Assembly: GCF_041928815.1 (NCBI RefSeq)
Contig: NZ_JBHFEI010000007.1
Location: 62,001-126,000, forward strand
DNA from: JBHFEI01 sp041928815
Lineage (GTDB): Bacteria; Pseudomonadota; Alphaproteobacteria; Rhizobiales; Rhizobiaceae
Direction of reading: 5' to 3'
Length of the DNA: 64,000 nucleotides
Made by a program: the position numbers and the translations under genes. Below the pieces are notes generated by a model. It had not been told where the DNA came from. It saw nothing but the letters and a program-made list of their open reading frames with translations, and did no database searches. Below are positions 48,531 through 58,007 of this stretch, piece by piece (position 1 is the first letter of the stretch; each line of letters starts with the position of its first letter).

Positions 48531-49706
48531 ATGACCGATTTCCTCACCGCCTCCTGGAGCTACCCCACCCGCGTCCTCACCGGCGTCGGATCGATCCGGA
48601 CGCTGCCGCAGGTGACCCGCGATGCCGGCATCGCCAATCCTCTCGTCGTCACCGATCGCGGCCTGAAGGACGCGCCGATGATCGCCAACGTGATGGCGCT
48701 GCTTTCGCAGGCCGGCATCGCCGGCGCGCTGTTCTCCGACGTGCAGGGCAACCCGACCGGCGACAATCTCGATGCGGGTGTCGCCGCCTACAGGGCCGGC
48801 GGCCATGACGGCATCGTCGCCGTCGGCGGCGGCTCGGCGCTCGACATCGGCAAGGGCATCGCCCTCATGCACGGCCAGACGCGGCCGGTCTGGGATTTCG
48901 AGGACATCGGCGACTGGTGGACGCGGGCGGACGCCAGCCTGATCTCGCCGATCATCGCCGTGCCGACCACGGCCGGCACCGGCTCCGAGGTCGGCCGCGC
49001 CGGCGTCATCACCAATCTGGCGACGCATGAGAAGAAGATCATCTTCCATCCGCTGATGCTGCCGAAGGTCGCGATCGAGGACCCGGAGCTTTCCGTCGGC
49101 CTGCCGCCGCTTCTGACCGCCGGCGCCGGGATGGACGCGCTCGCTCATTGCTTCGAGGCCTTCTGCGTCGACAGCTTCCACCCGATCGCTGACGGCATCG
49201 CGCTCGAGGGCCTGCGCATCATCGACATCCACCTGCCGCGCGCGGTGAAGAACGGCGCCGATCTCGAGGCCCGCGCCTATATGCTCGCCGCCGCCTCGAT
49301 GGGCGCGGCCGCCTTCCAGAAGGGTCTCGGCGCCATCCACTCCGTCTCCCATCCGGTCGGCGCCCGGTTCAATTCGCATCACGGGCTGACCAACGGCGTG
49401 CTCTTCCCCTATGTCATCGTCGCCAACCGGCCGGCGATCGAGGAGAAGCTGGAACGGGTCGCCCGAACGCTGGGCCTCACCGGCGGTTTCGACGCCGTGC
49501 TCACATGGATCGTCGATCTGCGCGCCGAGATCGGCGTGCCGCACACCCTGGCCGATCTCGGCGTCGGCCATGGCGATGTCGAGGGGATCGCGGCCGATGC
49601 GGTCAACGACCCGACCGCCGGCGCCAATCCGCGCCGCTTCACCGCCGAAGAGTTTGCCGTGCTGACCCGCGCGGCGATCGACGGCGATCTCTCGTTCAGG
49701 ATCTGA
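48531..49706 (+). CDS. Iron-containing (group III) alcohol dehydrogenase
   Basis: A 391-residue alcohol dehydrogenase of the FucO/GldA-like group. The NAD loop is GGGSALD (99-105), the TTAGTGSEVG block is intact, and iron ligands are expected at Asp202, His206, His274 (SVSHPVG) and His284 (NSHHG). It starts at ATG 48531 after a 129-bp gap. Group III enzymes oxidise primary alcohols or lactaldehyde-like substrates. Here it may convert a hydroxymethyl group of the amino compound to an aldehyde. Confidence 0.93.
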   Translation: MTDFLTASWSYPTRVLTGVGSIRTLPQVTRDAGIANPLVVTDRGLKDAPMIANVMALLSQAGIAGALFSDVQGNPTGDNLDAGVAAYRAGGHDGIVAVGGGSALDIGKGIALMHGQTRPVWDFEDIGDWWTRADASLISPIIAVPTTAGTGSEVGRAGVITNLATHEKKIIFHPLMLPKVAIEDPELSVGLPPLLTAGAGMDALAHCFEAFCVDSFHPIADGIALEGLRIIDIHLPRAVKNGADLEARAYMLAAASMGAAAFQKGLGAIHSVSHPVGARFNSHHGLTNGVLFPYVIVANRPAIEEKLERVARTLGLTGGFDAVLTWIVDLRAEIGVPHTLADLGVGHGDVEGIAADAVNDPTAGANPRRFTAEEFAVLTRAAIDGDLSFRI

Positions 49707-49724
49707 CGACCGGGGAGATCCGCC

Positions 49725-50585
49725 ATGGCCGCACTGCGCCTGCTCGTCGTCGAGGGAAACGCCGCCGCCATGCGGCGGCTCTGCCGGAGCCTCTACGGCC
49801 TGACGCCGGGCGAGCGCTATGCAGAAGAACTGAGGCGCTTGCGTGCCGACGCCAGGGTCGACATCGTCGCGCCGGCCGACGACGCGACGCCGGCGCCGCT
49901 GCCGCTCGCCGCCTATGACGGCATCGCCATCACCGGATCGGCGCTCAACGCCTATCACGACGTGCCGGAGGTGCGCCGGCAGGTCGAGTTCGCCCGTGCG
50001 GTCTTTGCCGCCGGCACGCCCTTCTTCGGCTCCTGCTGGGGCCTGCAGATCGCGACCGTCGCCGCCGGCGGGCGCGTGGAACGGAACGACAGGGGCCGCG
50101 AGGTCGCCTATGCCCGCGACATCTGGCTGACGCCGGAGGGCGCGCGCCATCCGATGCATGCCGGCCGTCCGCCTGCCTTCAGCGCTCCGGCGATCCATGG
50201 CGACCATGTGACAGTGCTGCCCGAAGCCGCGATCGTGACTGCGGCAAACGGCGTCAGCCCGGTGCAGGCGGCCGAGATCCACTACGGCGGCGGGCTCTTC
50301 TGGGGGACGCAGTATCATCCGGAATACGCCCTGACCGACATTGCCGACGTGATCGCCCGCTACGGGCAGGTGCTGGTCGACGAGGGAAATTTCGAGACGC
50401 TCGACGGTCTTTCCGCCTATGTCGCGGAGCTGCGCCGCCTCGCCGCCGATCCGCGCCTGACGGCGATCGCCTGGCGCCTTGGCCTCGGCGCCGATATCCT
50501 CGACCCGATGGTGCGGCTGACCGAGATCGGCAACTGGCTGACGCATGCGGTCGAGACCCGCATCCACGAAAGGCGCTCCGCATGA
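49725..50585 (+). CDS. Class I glutamine amidotransferase-like hydrolase
   Basis: A 286-residue protein with the class I amidotransferase triad: nucleophile Cys104 (FGSCWGLQ), His198 and Glu200 (TQYHPEYA). The oxyanion region is ITGSALNAY. It is a standalone domain as in GMP synthase-like or PuuD-type hydrolases, with an extra C-terminal region of about 60 residues. It starts at ATG 49725 behind GGGGAG. In a gamma-glutamyl pathway it could release glutamate from the conjugate, as PuuD does for gamma-glutamyl-GABA. That is inference. Confidence 0.87.
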   Translation: MAALRLLVVEGNAAAMRRLCRSLYGLTPGERYAEELRRLRADARVDIVAPADDATPAPLPLAAYDGIAITGSALNAYHDVPEVRRQVEFARAVFAAGTPFFGSCWGLQIATVAAGGRVERNDRGREVAYARDIWLTPEGARHPMHAGRPPAFSAPAIHGDHVTVLPEAAIVTAANGVSPVQAAEIHYGGGLFWGTQYHPEYALTDIADVIARYGQVLVDEGNFETLDGLSAYVAELRRLAADPRLTAIAWRLGLGADILDPMVRLTEIGNWLTHAVETRIHERRSA

Positions 50586-51349
50586 CTCCGCCGATCCGTG
50601 CCATCGTCAGCGATCTCGACGGCGTCGTCTATCGCGGCGAGACCGCCATTCCCGGCGCGGTCGAGACGATCGCCGACTGGGCGCGACGCGGCATTCCGTA
50701 TGTCTTCGTCACCAACAATTCGGCGAAATCGGCAAAGGCCTTTGCCGACAAGCTGCGCCGCCTCGGCGTGGCGCTTTCGGATGCGCAGGTGCTGACCTCG
50801 ACGGATGCGACGGCCGCCTATGTCGGCCGGCATTTCAGGGCGGGCATCGCCACCTATGTCATCGGCGAGGCAGCGCTCGTCGATGCGGTCACCGCGGCCG
50901 GCGCCAGCCTCGTCGATCACGAGCGCGCCGACCTGGTCGTGCTCGGCAGCGACTATGATTTCAATTTCCGCAAGATGTTTGTCGCCACGCGGGCGCTGCG
51001 GGCCGGGGCGGCGCTCGTCGTCACCAATCCGGACGTGATCGCCCCGCTCGAGGACGGGGTCGAGCCCTGTGTCGGCGCCTTTCTCGCGGCGCTGCTGGCG
51101 GCCGCGCCGGACGTCGTTCCGGCGATCGTCGGCAAGCCCTCGCCGCTGATGATCCTGGAGGCGCTCGAACGGCTCGGCACGCGGCCGGAGGAGACGATCA
51201 TGGTCGGCGACCAGATCGCCACCGACATCATCGCCGGCCAGAGCGCGGGCCTGCGCTCCTATCTGGTCTCCACCGGCATCCCGAACCCGCATGCCTCGGT
51301 AAGGCCCGACGCCGAGATCGCCAGCCTGGCCGAGATCCCGGTCGGCTGA
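50582..51349 (+). CDS. HAD-family phosphatase, NagD/type IIA-like
   Basis: A 255-residue HAD hydrolase. Motif I is SDLDGVVYRG (nucleophile Asp11, acid Asp13), motif II is FVTNNSAKSA, the C2-type cap follows, and the DQIATDIIAG region holds the motif IV acids (VGDQIATD). The start overlaps the amidotransferase stop by 4 bp (ATGA). NagD-like enzymes dephosphorylate nucleotides, glycerol phosphate, 4-nitrophenyl phosphate or pyridoxal phosphate. Its place beside an IMPase-type phosphatase suggests a phosphorylated intermediate in the pathway. Confidence 0.9.
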   Translation: MTPPIRAIVSDLDGVVYRGETAIPGAVETIADWARRGIPYVFVTNNSAKSAKAFADKLRRLGVALSDAQVLTSTDATAAYVGRHFRAGIATYVIGEAALVDAVTAAGASLVDHERADLVVLGSDYDFNFRKMFVATRALRAGAALVVTNPDVIAPLEDGVEPCVGAFLAALLAAAPDVVPAIVGKPSPLMILEALERLGTRPEETIMVGDQIATDIIAGQSAGLRSYLVSTGIPNPHASVRPDAEIASLAEIPVG

Positions 51350-51427
51350 CGGCGCCGGGAGAACGCCGCCGCTGCCTGAAACCGTCAGTCGTGACTGGAA
51401 CGCGTCACAGAGATAAGCCCTGAAACA

Positions 51428-51582
51428 CGAAGAGCCCGCCGCGGGAGGAGGTGCGGCGGGCTCTTCGAAAGGATCGAACGACGGCGAGGAGGAGGAGTGC
51501 CGTCGTTCCGGCAGGCTTCCCCTGGGAGGAGGAGTGGGGAGCCTGCGAGGCGACGTCTGCGGGAGGAGGTGCATGACGTCGC
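51428..51582 (-). ncRNA. Second tandem sRNA array of four hairpins with CCUCCUCCC loops
   Basis: In transcript order on the minus strand: hairpin 1, 51582-51575 plus 51573-51571 with 51560-51550, loop ACCTCCTCCC; hairpin 2, 51546-51536 with 51522-51511 (one bulge), loop ACTCCTCCTCCCA; hairpin 3, perfect 10 bp, 51508-51499 with 51485-51476, loop ACTCCTCCTCCTC; hairpin 4, perfect 15 bp, 51467-51453 with 51442-51428, loop ACCTCCTCCC, which is stable enough to terminate. Loops 1 and 2 are identical to loops 1 and 3 of the array at 11997-12157, while the stems differ completely. The design matches CcsR/cuckoo sRNAs of Alphaproteobacteria. Confidence 0.85.
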
Positions 51583-51590
51583 TGAAAGTG

Positions 51591-51618
51591 AATATAGGGC
51601 AGAATTCCTCCCGGACCA
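51591..51618 (-). promoter_or_regulatory. Promoter of sRNA array B: TGGTC-N17-TATATT
   Basis: On the minus strand TGGTC (51618-51614) and TATATT (51596-51591) are 17 bases apart, and the first stem begins 9 bases after the -10 box. The spacing is identical to array A. The extended -10 reads CCCTATATT, which recalls RpoH-type -10 elements. A stress sigma factor is therefore likely, but which one is not certain. Confidence 0.6.
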
Positions 51619-51639
51619 GTGATCGCTGCGCAGGACAGC

Positions 51640-51851
51640 AATGCAGGAATGGCGGCCCTGACGCGCACCGGGATGAGAGCCGCGAGCGACGCCCGAACGC
51701 ACGCGCATCCGAACGGCTGCGGCCACTCTCCTGAAATCTGCAGTGGCGCGCCTTCAACGGTCGCTGGCGCCGTCCACGGCGCGCCCATGCACGGCGGATC
51801 GGCGCCGCCATGCGCCTACCCCGCTTGCAGACCACGGCCGGCGCGGGCCGC
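51640..51851. other. Gap without recognised features
   Basis: Between the sRNA promoter and the 3' end of the ABC ATPase gene I see no gene, hairpin-plus-T-tract or repeat. It may hold the 3' end of the long minus-strand transcript. Confidence 0.3.
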
Positions 51852-52937
<1,086 letters not shown>

Positions 52938-53040
52938 GTGTTCCACCCTGTTTTAAGAAGACGGGAGCCCGCCCGGCACCGGTTGGCACGGACATCTCCC
53001 CGAGGTTTTCGTATCGACGCGGCACGACGGCCGCCGTGTT

Positions 53041-53071
53041 CCCGTCCCCGCGCCGGCGGCGCGGGGACGGG
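53041..53071 (-). other. Very stable hairpin after the solute-binding protein gene
   Basis: CCCGTCCCCGCGCC (53041-53054) and GGCGCGGGGACGGG (53058-53071) form a 14-bp GC stem with a 3-base loop, 9 bases past the binding-protein stop. There is no T-tract. It probably protects the abundant binding-protein message and reduces ATPase expression. Confidence 0.6.
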
Positions 53072-53080
53072 ACGCAGAGC

Positions 53081-54535
53081 TTACTTCTCGGGCAGGCCCA
53101 TCGAGGCGCGGTAGGCAGCGAGCTGCTTGTCGCGGCCGAACTCGTCGGTCAGCGCGTTCCACTGCTGGGCGACGCTGTCGAGGGCCGCCTGCGGCTCGAC
53201 TTCACCGGCCAGCGCCTTCGACAGCTCGATCTCCAGGATCTCGGTATAGGAGAAATAGCCCGGCAGGCGCATGTCGAGGGCGATGTTCTCGGCCGTGACC
53301 GCGTATTTCTGCGCGCCGAGATATTCCTTCGCCTCGCGGTCGGTGAAGATCGTCGACCAGCGCTCGAGGTTGGTGGTGTGCGAGATGCGGTAGGGGTTGA
53401 CGCCCGTGCCGCCCGTCACCGTCGCCTCGCCGGAGACATCCGGGCTCGTCAGGTACTTGACGAAATCCCAGGCCGCTTCCTGCTTGCCGGACGAGGCCGG
53501 AACCGCCGCCTGCCAGCCGCCGAAGGCCATGAACGAGGTCTGGACGACGTGATCCTGCTTGTCCCAGGTCTTGGTCTTGTAGTTCCAGATCTCGTCTGCG
53601 CCCGGAAGAGGTGCCGAACCGACGCTGCCGGCCACCTTCGACTGCTTCTTGTCGGCCGCGATCACGCCCGTGTCGCCCCAGCCGATCGATTCGGCCACCT
53701 GGCCGCCGGCGAAGGCCGCGTTGACCTCGCCGAAGGAGAAGTTGAGCGCGTTCGGCGGTGCCAGCTTCGAGGCGCGGATATATTCCTCGAGGCCGCGCAC
53801 CCAGGCCGGGTTGTTGACCTGCGCGTCCATCGTGTCCGGATCGAAGAACATGGCGCCGGGATTGGCCGGATGGCTGGCATAGCCCGCCACGTGGCTGAAC
53901 AGGAACCAGAACTGCTGGCCGCCGCGGCGGAAGGCTTCCGCCGTGCCCCAGAGGTTGTTGGCCGGCTGGTTGAAGAACTCGGCGATGTCGAGATATTCCT
54001 TCCAGGTCTTCGCCGGGGCGAGATCGTAGCCGTATTTTTCCTTGAACGCCTTCTGGTTGTCGGCGTTCTCGAAGAGGTCGATCCGGTAGGAATAGGTATG
54101 GGCGTCGCCGTCCATCGTCTGCGACAGGATCTTGCCCTTCCAGACCATCAGCTGCTCGCGATAGACGGGGGCGACGTCCTCCCAGTCCGCTCCCTCGCGC
54201 ATCGCCGCCGGCATTTCGGTCAGATAGTCGGTGAAGTCCGGCGCCCAGGCGGGCGGGAAGGTCACGACGTCGAACGTGTCCTCGCCGGCGCTCAGCGCCG
54301 TGACGATCTTCGGATAGAGCTCCGACCAGGGGAATTCGACCACGGCGACCTTGCCGCAGGTCTTCTTCTCCCAGCCGGCGGCGGCCTTCTGCAGCGCCGA
54401 GGCGATATAGGGGCCGGTTTGGGCTGCGGCCGTCACGGTGACGCCGGTATAGTCCGGCTCGCAGGCGAGCGCGGCCGAGCCGCCTCCAAGGGCCAGAAGC
54501 AGGGTCGCGGTCGAGGCAAGCAGTCTTCGTTTCAT
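53081..54535 (-). CDS. Extracellular solute-binding protein, ABC importer
   Basis: A 484-residue SBP family 1 protein. The signal peptide is residues 1-24 (MKRRLLASTATLLLALGGGS, then AALAC). It carries Cys25 and Cys59 (KKTCGKV), which could pair in the periplasm. The mature domain has VAVVEFPWSELYPKIVTALS and many aromatic residues suited to sugar binding. It starts at ATG 54535 with GGGAGGAA. It serves the two permeases immediately upstream and the ATPase downstream. Confidence 0.92.
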   Translation of the reverse strand: MKRRLLASTATLLLALGGGSAALACEPDYTGVTVTAAAQTGPYIASALQKAAAGWEKKTCGKVAVVEFPWSELYPKIVTALSAGEDTFDVVTFPPAWAPDFTDYLTEMPAAMREGADWEDVAPVYREQLMVWKGKILSQTMDGDAHTYSYRIDLFENADNQKAFKEKYGYDLAPAKTWKEYLDIAEFFNQPANNLWGTAEAFRRGGQQFWFLFSHVAGYASHPANPGAMFFDPDTMDAQVNNPAWVRGLEEYIRASKLAPPNALNFSFGEVNAAFAGGQVAESIGWGDTGVIAADKKQSKVAGSVGSAPLPGADEIWNYKTKTWDKQDHVVQTSFMAFGGWQAAVPASSGKQEAAWDFVKYLTSPDVSGEATVTGGTGVNPYRISHTTNLERWSTIFTDREAKEYLGAQKYAVTAENIALDMRLPGYFSYTEILEIELSKALAGEVEPQAALDSVAQQWNALTDEFGRDKQLAAYRASMGLPEK

Positions 54536-54577
54536 GGTTTCCTCCCAGTTGAAATCGAACTTACGAAAAGCGGTCGT

Positions 54578-55609
54578 TTATTTTATCGCTCCCAGAAGCA
54601 GGCCGGACCGCATCAGCCGGCTGAGCAGCCCGGCCATCACCACCATCGGCACGATGGCGACGAGGGCGGCGGCGGAGATCGACCACCATTCGTCGCCGCG
54701 CTGGCTGTTCTGGCCGGCGACGAGGATCGGCAGCGTCTGCCATTTCGAGGTCGTGAGGAAGAGCGCGAAGAGGAACTCGTTCCAGACGAAGGCGAGCGTG
54801 ATCATGAAGGTGGCGATGAGACCGGGTTTCGACATCGGCAGGACGATGCCGAAGAAGATCCGCCAGGTCGGCACGTTGTCGACCATCGCTGCCTCCTCCA
54901 CCTCGACGGGCAGCGCCTCGAAGAAGTCGCGCATCAGCCAGATGACGATCGGCAGCGAGAAGGCGACATAGGCGAAGGTGAGGCCGACATAGGTGTCGAC
55001 CAGCTTGAAGCCCATCTTGCCGATCTCGGTATACATCAGGAACAGCGCGAAGGCGGTGACGATTGGCGGGAACATGCGCTGGCTGACGAACCAGAAGACG
55101 ATGTCGGCATTGCCGAGCTCAGGACCCGGCAGGCGCACCCGGCTCGATCCGATCGACAGCAGCAGCGCGAGAAGGAAGGCGTAGATCAGCGACAGGCCCT
55201 GGCCGAGACCGAGGAGGTTGCGGAAGGCGAGGAAGCCGCCGATGGCGACGACGGCGAAGAGGACGCCGCTCATCAGCTTCACGCGGAAGGTGAAGCGTAC
55301 CAACGCATAGGCCGCCATCGCGCCGATGAGCGTCGCCAGCACCGAGGCGGAAAGGCCGATCACCGTCGAGGAGATGAACGTATTGAAGAACTGGCCGCGC
55401 TGGCCGGAGAAGAGTTCCCGCCAGGCCGTCAGCGTCGGCTCGAAATCGACGAAGGGGATATAGGTCGGTCCGCCGACGACGCCGATCGGGCTCTTGAACG
55501 AGGTGACGGCGACCCAGTAGAGCGGGAAGAGCGTGAAGGCGAGCCAGAGCATGCAGCCGGCAAAGGCGATCCAGCGGCGGCTTCCGGTATAGGTGCGGAT
55601 GCCGCTCAT
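54578..55609 (-). CDS. Sugar ABC importer permease (MalG type)
   Basis: A 343-residue permease, about 60 residues longer than typical because of an extra hydrophobic and loop region at about 130-190. It has seven or eight hydrophobic segments. The EAA loop is EEAAMVDNVPTWRIFFGIVL. It starts at ATG 55609, overlapping the upstream permease stop by 4 bp (ATGA). Confidence 0.93.
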   Translation of the reverse strand: MSGIRTYTGSRRWIAFAGCMLWLAFTLFPLYWVAVTSFKSPIGVVGGPTYIPFVDFEPTLTAWRELFSGQRGQFFNTFISSTVIGLSASVLATLIGAMAAYALVRFTFRVKLMSGVLFAVVAIGGFLAFRNLLGLGQGLSLIYAFLLALLLSIGSSRVRLPGPELGNADIVFWFVSQRMFPPIVTAFALFLMYTEIGKMGFKLVDTYVGLTFAYVAFSLPIVIWLMRDFFEALPVEVEEAAMVDNVPTWRIFFGIVLPMSKPGLIATFMITLAFVWNEFLFALFLTTSKWQTLPILVAGQNSQRGDEWWSISAAALVAIVPMVVMAGLLSRLMRSGLLLGAIK

Positions 55610-56481
55610 CTGTGCTTCTCCAGATAGGGTTTCAGGATGGCGAGATAGACGAGGCCGATGACGGTGATGACGATGAGGAACAGGAAGGACAGGGCCGACG
55701 TGTAACCGAGGTTGAACTTCTTGAAGCCCTCCTGGTAGGCGAAGAGGGTCAGCGTTTCCGTCGAGACGCCGGGGCCGCCGCCGGTCATGACGAAGACGGT
55801 GTCGATGATCTTGTAGCTCTCGATCAGGCGGATGAAGACGACGGCGACGGAGATCGGCAGCATCATCGGGAAGGTGATGTCGCGGAACTGCTGCCAGGCG
55901 CTGGCGTTTTCGAGCGCGGCCGCCTCGTAGACGTCGTCGGGCAGCGTCTGCAGGCCGGCGAGCAGCATCAGGATGACGAAGGGCGTCCACTGCCAGATCT
56001 CGACGACGATGATCGAGCCGAGCGCCCAGCTCGTCTGGGTGAGGAAGGGCAGGTTCGGGAAGCCGACGAGCGTCATGAATTCGTTGAGCGGCCCCATCGT
56101 CGGGTTCAGCACCTGGCGCGCGACGAGGGCGACGGCGACCGGGGCGACCAGCATCGGCAGGAGGAAGCCGACGCGGAACACGCCCTCGCCCGGCACGCGG
56201 GCGTTGAGCGCCAGCGCCACGGCGAAACCGATGACATACTGGAAGGCGACGGCGGTGAAGGCGATCAGCGTCGTCGTTCCCGTCACATGCCAGAAACGCG
56301 GATTCTGCAGGAGCGACACGTAGTTGTCGAAGCCGACGAAGCGCGGCGGCATCGGCGGGACGAGCCGCATGCTCATGAAGCTCGATGTCAGCGAATAGAC
56401 CAGCGGGAAGATCGAGATGACCAGCACGATCAGCAGCGCCGGCCAGATGAAAAAGTGTTTGACCGGATCGTTGCGGGTCAT
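55606..56481 (-). CDS. Sugar ABC importer permease (MalF type)
   Basis: A 291-residue permease with six helices. The EAA loop reads YEAAALENASAWQQFRDITF. It starts at ATG 56481, overlapping the kinase stop by 4 bp, so uptake and phosphorylation are translationally coupled. The next permease overlaps its stop by 4 bp. Confidence 0.94.
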   Translation of the reverse strand: MTRNDPVKHFFIWPALLIVLVISIFPLVYSLTSSFMSMRLVPPMPPRFVGFDNYVSLLQNPRFWHVTGTTTLIAFTAVAFQYVIGFAVALALNARVPGEGVFRVGFLLPMLVAPVAVALVARQVLNPTMGPLNEFMTLVGFPNLPFLTQTSWALGSIIVVEIWQWTPFVILMLLAGLQTLPDDVYEAAALENASAWQQFRDITFPMMLPISVAVVFIRLIESYKIIDTVFVMTGGGPGVSTETLTLFAYQEGFKKFNLGYTSALSFLFLIVITVIGLVYLAILKPYLEKHR

Positions 56482-57410
56482 GCGGCACCTTTTTCCCGCA
56501 GCAGCGCCTCGATCTCGGCGAGCGCCGGCATCGCCGGCGCGGTGCCGCGGCGCGTCACGGCGATGCCGGCGGTGGCGCAGCCGAAGCGCACCGCCTCGAC
56601 CGGCTCCATGCCGCGCGACAGCGCCGCCGCGAAACCCCCGACGAAGGCGTCGCCGGCACCCGTCGTGTCGATCACCGCGCCGGCCGAAAGGGCGGGAACG
56701 TGAACCGAGCGGCTGGCCGTATGATAGAGCACGCCCCGGCCGCCGAGCGTGATCAGCGCTGTCGCGACACCCTTGGCGAGAAACGCGTCGCCGGCCCGGC
56801 GCGCGGCGTCGATCGTGTCGAGCGGGAAGCCGACAAGGGCGGCGGCTTCGGTTTCGTTCGGCACGATATAGTCGCAGAGCGGATAGATCGTCCCGGGAAA
56901 AGCCTCGGCGGGCGCCGGATTGAAGACGGTGGTGACACCGGCCTCGCGCGCGATGGCCAGCGCCCGCAAGGCGGCGTCTGCGGGCTGTTCGAGCTGGGTG
57001 ACGAAGACGGAAGAGGCCTCGATCGTCGCCCGCGCCTCCTCGACATCCGCCTCACCGATGGTGCCAGCCGCGCCCGGATAGACGATGATGGCATTGTCGC
57101 CGTTCTCGTCGTTGACATAGATGAAGGCGGCGCCGGTCGGCATGTCGTCCATGACGACGACCTTCGGCGTCACGCCGGCCTCGGCATAGGTCTTCAGCGC
57201 CATGTCGCCGAAGGTGTCGCGGCCGAGCTTGGAGATGAACGACACCTTCGCGCCGGCGCGGGCGGCGGCCACCGCCTGGTTCGAGCCCTTGCCGCCCGGC
57301 CCGACCGAGAAGCCGCTGCCGGTGATGGTCTCGCCGACCTTCGGCATGCGCCTGGCGAGATAGGCCGTGTCGGCAACGAAAATGCCGAGGATCGATACGC
57401 CTGCCTTCAT
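56478..57410 (-). CDS. Ribokinase-family (PfkB) sugar kinase
   Basis: A 310-residue PfkB kinase. The N-terminal substrate motif is KVGETITGSGFSVGPGGKGSN (residues about 21-41 span it), and the C-terminal signature VIDTTGAGDAFVGGFAAAL holds the catalytic Asp. It resembles ribokinase more than fructokinase. It starts at ATG 57410 behind GGGGAGGAGG. Beside DeoC and a FucU mutarotase it probably phosphorylates ribose or 2-deoxyribose at C5. Confidence 0.93.
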   Translation of the reverse strand: MKAGVSILGIFVADTAYLARRMPKVGETITGSGFSVGPGGKGSNQAVAAARAGAKVSFISKLGRDTFGDMALKTYAEAGVTPKVVVMDDMPTGAAFIYVNDENGDNAIIVYPGAAGTIGEADVEEARATIEASSVFVTQLEQPADAALRALAIAREAGVTTVFNPAPAEAFPGTIYPLCDYIVPNETEAAALVGFPLDTIDAARRAGDAFLAKGVATALITLGGRGVLYHTASRSVHVPALSAGAVIDTTGAGDAFVGGFAAALSRGMEPVEAVRFGCATAGIAVTRRGTAPAMPALAEIEALLREKGAA

Positions 57411-57438
57411 TGTCTTTCCTCCTCCCCTGCCCCTGCCG

Positions 57439-57891
57439 TCAGCCCCTTGGGGGAATGACGCCCTTCGTCAGGATGAAGCAGCCGTAGAACCGGTTCTCGC
57501 CGGTGGTGATGACGGCATAGGCCTTCTTCGCTTCCTCGTAGAAGGCGAAACGCTCGATGCCGTACATCGGCGCCGGCGCGCCCTCGGCCGCATCGATCTC
57601 CGCCTGGACCTCGCGCTGGACGTCCGGGATCTCCTCCGGCGCGCCCATGATCTCCATCCGTCCGACGGAAGGCTGCAGCGGCGTGTCGAGCGGGAAGACG
57701 GAGAGCACCGCGTTGAAGGCGCGCGCGGCCGAGACGTTGTCGATGCGCAGCAGCCTGCCGAGCACCGTCTGCCTCGCGATCGAATCGGACGGGAAATTGG
57801 TGTCGGCGATCACCAGCCGGTCGCCATGGCCCATGGCGCGCAGCGCATGCAGCACGTCGGCGTTGAGCGCGGGGTCGATATTCTTCAGCAC
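57439..57891 (-). CDS. fucU: FucU/RbsD-family sugar mutarotase
   Basis: A 150-residue cytoplasmic mutarotase. The start MLKNIDPALNADVL and the LRAMGHGDRLVIADTNFP motif are typical of FucU-type members, with the MGHGD histidine as catalytic base. The C-terminal FYEEAKKAYAVITTGENRFY is likewise conserved. GTG 57891 with AGGAGG 7 bases upstream is chosen over a TTG at 57897, which sits too close to the ribosome site. It interconverts pyranose/furanose or anomers of a pentose or deoxy-hexose, preparing it for the kinase. Confidence 0.9.
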   Translation of the reverse strand: MLKNIDPALNADVLHALRAMGHGDRLVIADTNFPSDSIARQTVLGRLLRIDNVSAARAFNAVLSVFPLDTPLQPSVGRMEIMGAPEEIPDVQREVQAEIDAAEGAPAPMYGIERFAFYEEAKKAYAVITTGENRFYGCFILTKGVIPPRG

Positions 57892-58007
57892 GGGCAATCC
57901 TCCTCGTCATGCGCGGCAGGTGCCGGTCGGGCACCCGTCTCAGAAACCGCGCGTCCATTGCGGCCTCATCTATCGCACCGCTTCCCTCCCCCGGGAAGCG
58001 GCACCGG

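Noticed and set aside
46851..50567. A 1238-codon open frame on the minus strand
   Set aside because: It lies antisense to five well-supported genes (aminotransferase, GS-like ligase, Fe-ADH, amidotransferase). Its protein is rich in Arg, Gly, Ala and Asp with no motif, as expected for antisense frames in GC-rich DNA.
51428..51582. CRISPR-like regularly spaced repeats
   Set aside because: The repeated units are loops inside unique perfectly paired stems, with variable spacing and no identical repeat plus unique spacer structure, and no cas genes are present. An sRNA array explains them better.
53036..55627. An 863-codon open frame on the plus strand
   Set aside because: It is antisense to the solute-binding protein and permease genes, which have signal peptides, EAA loops and ribosome sites. 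The plus-strand product is repetitive Arg/Gly/Asp-rich sequence.
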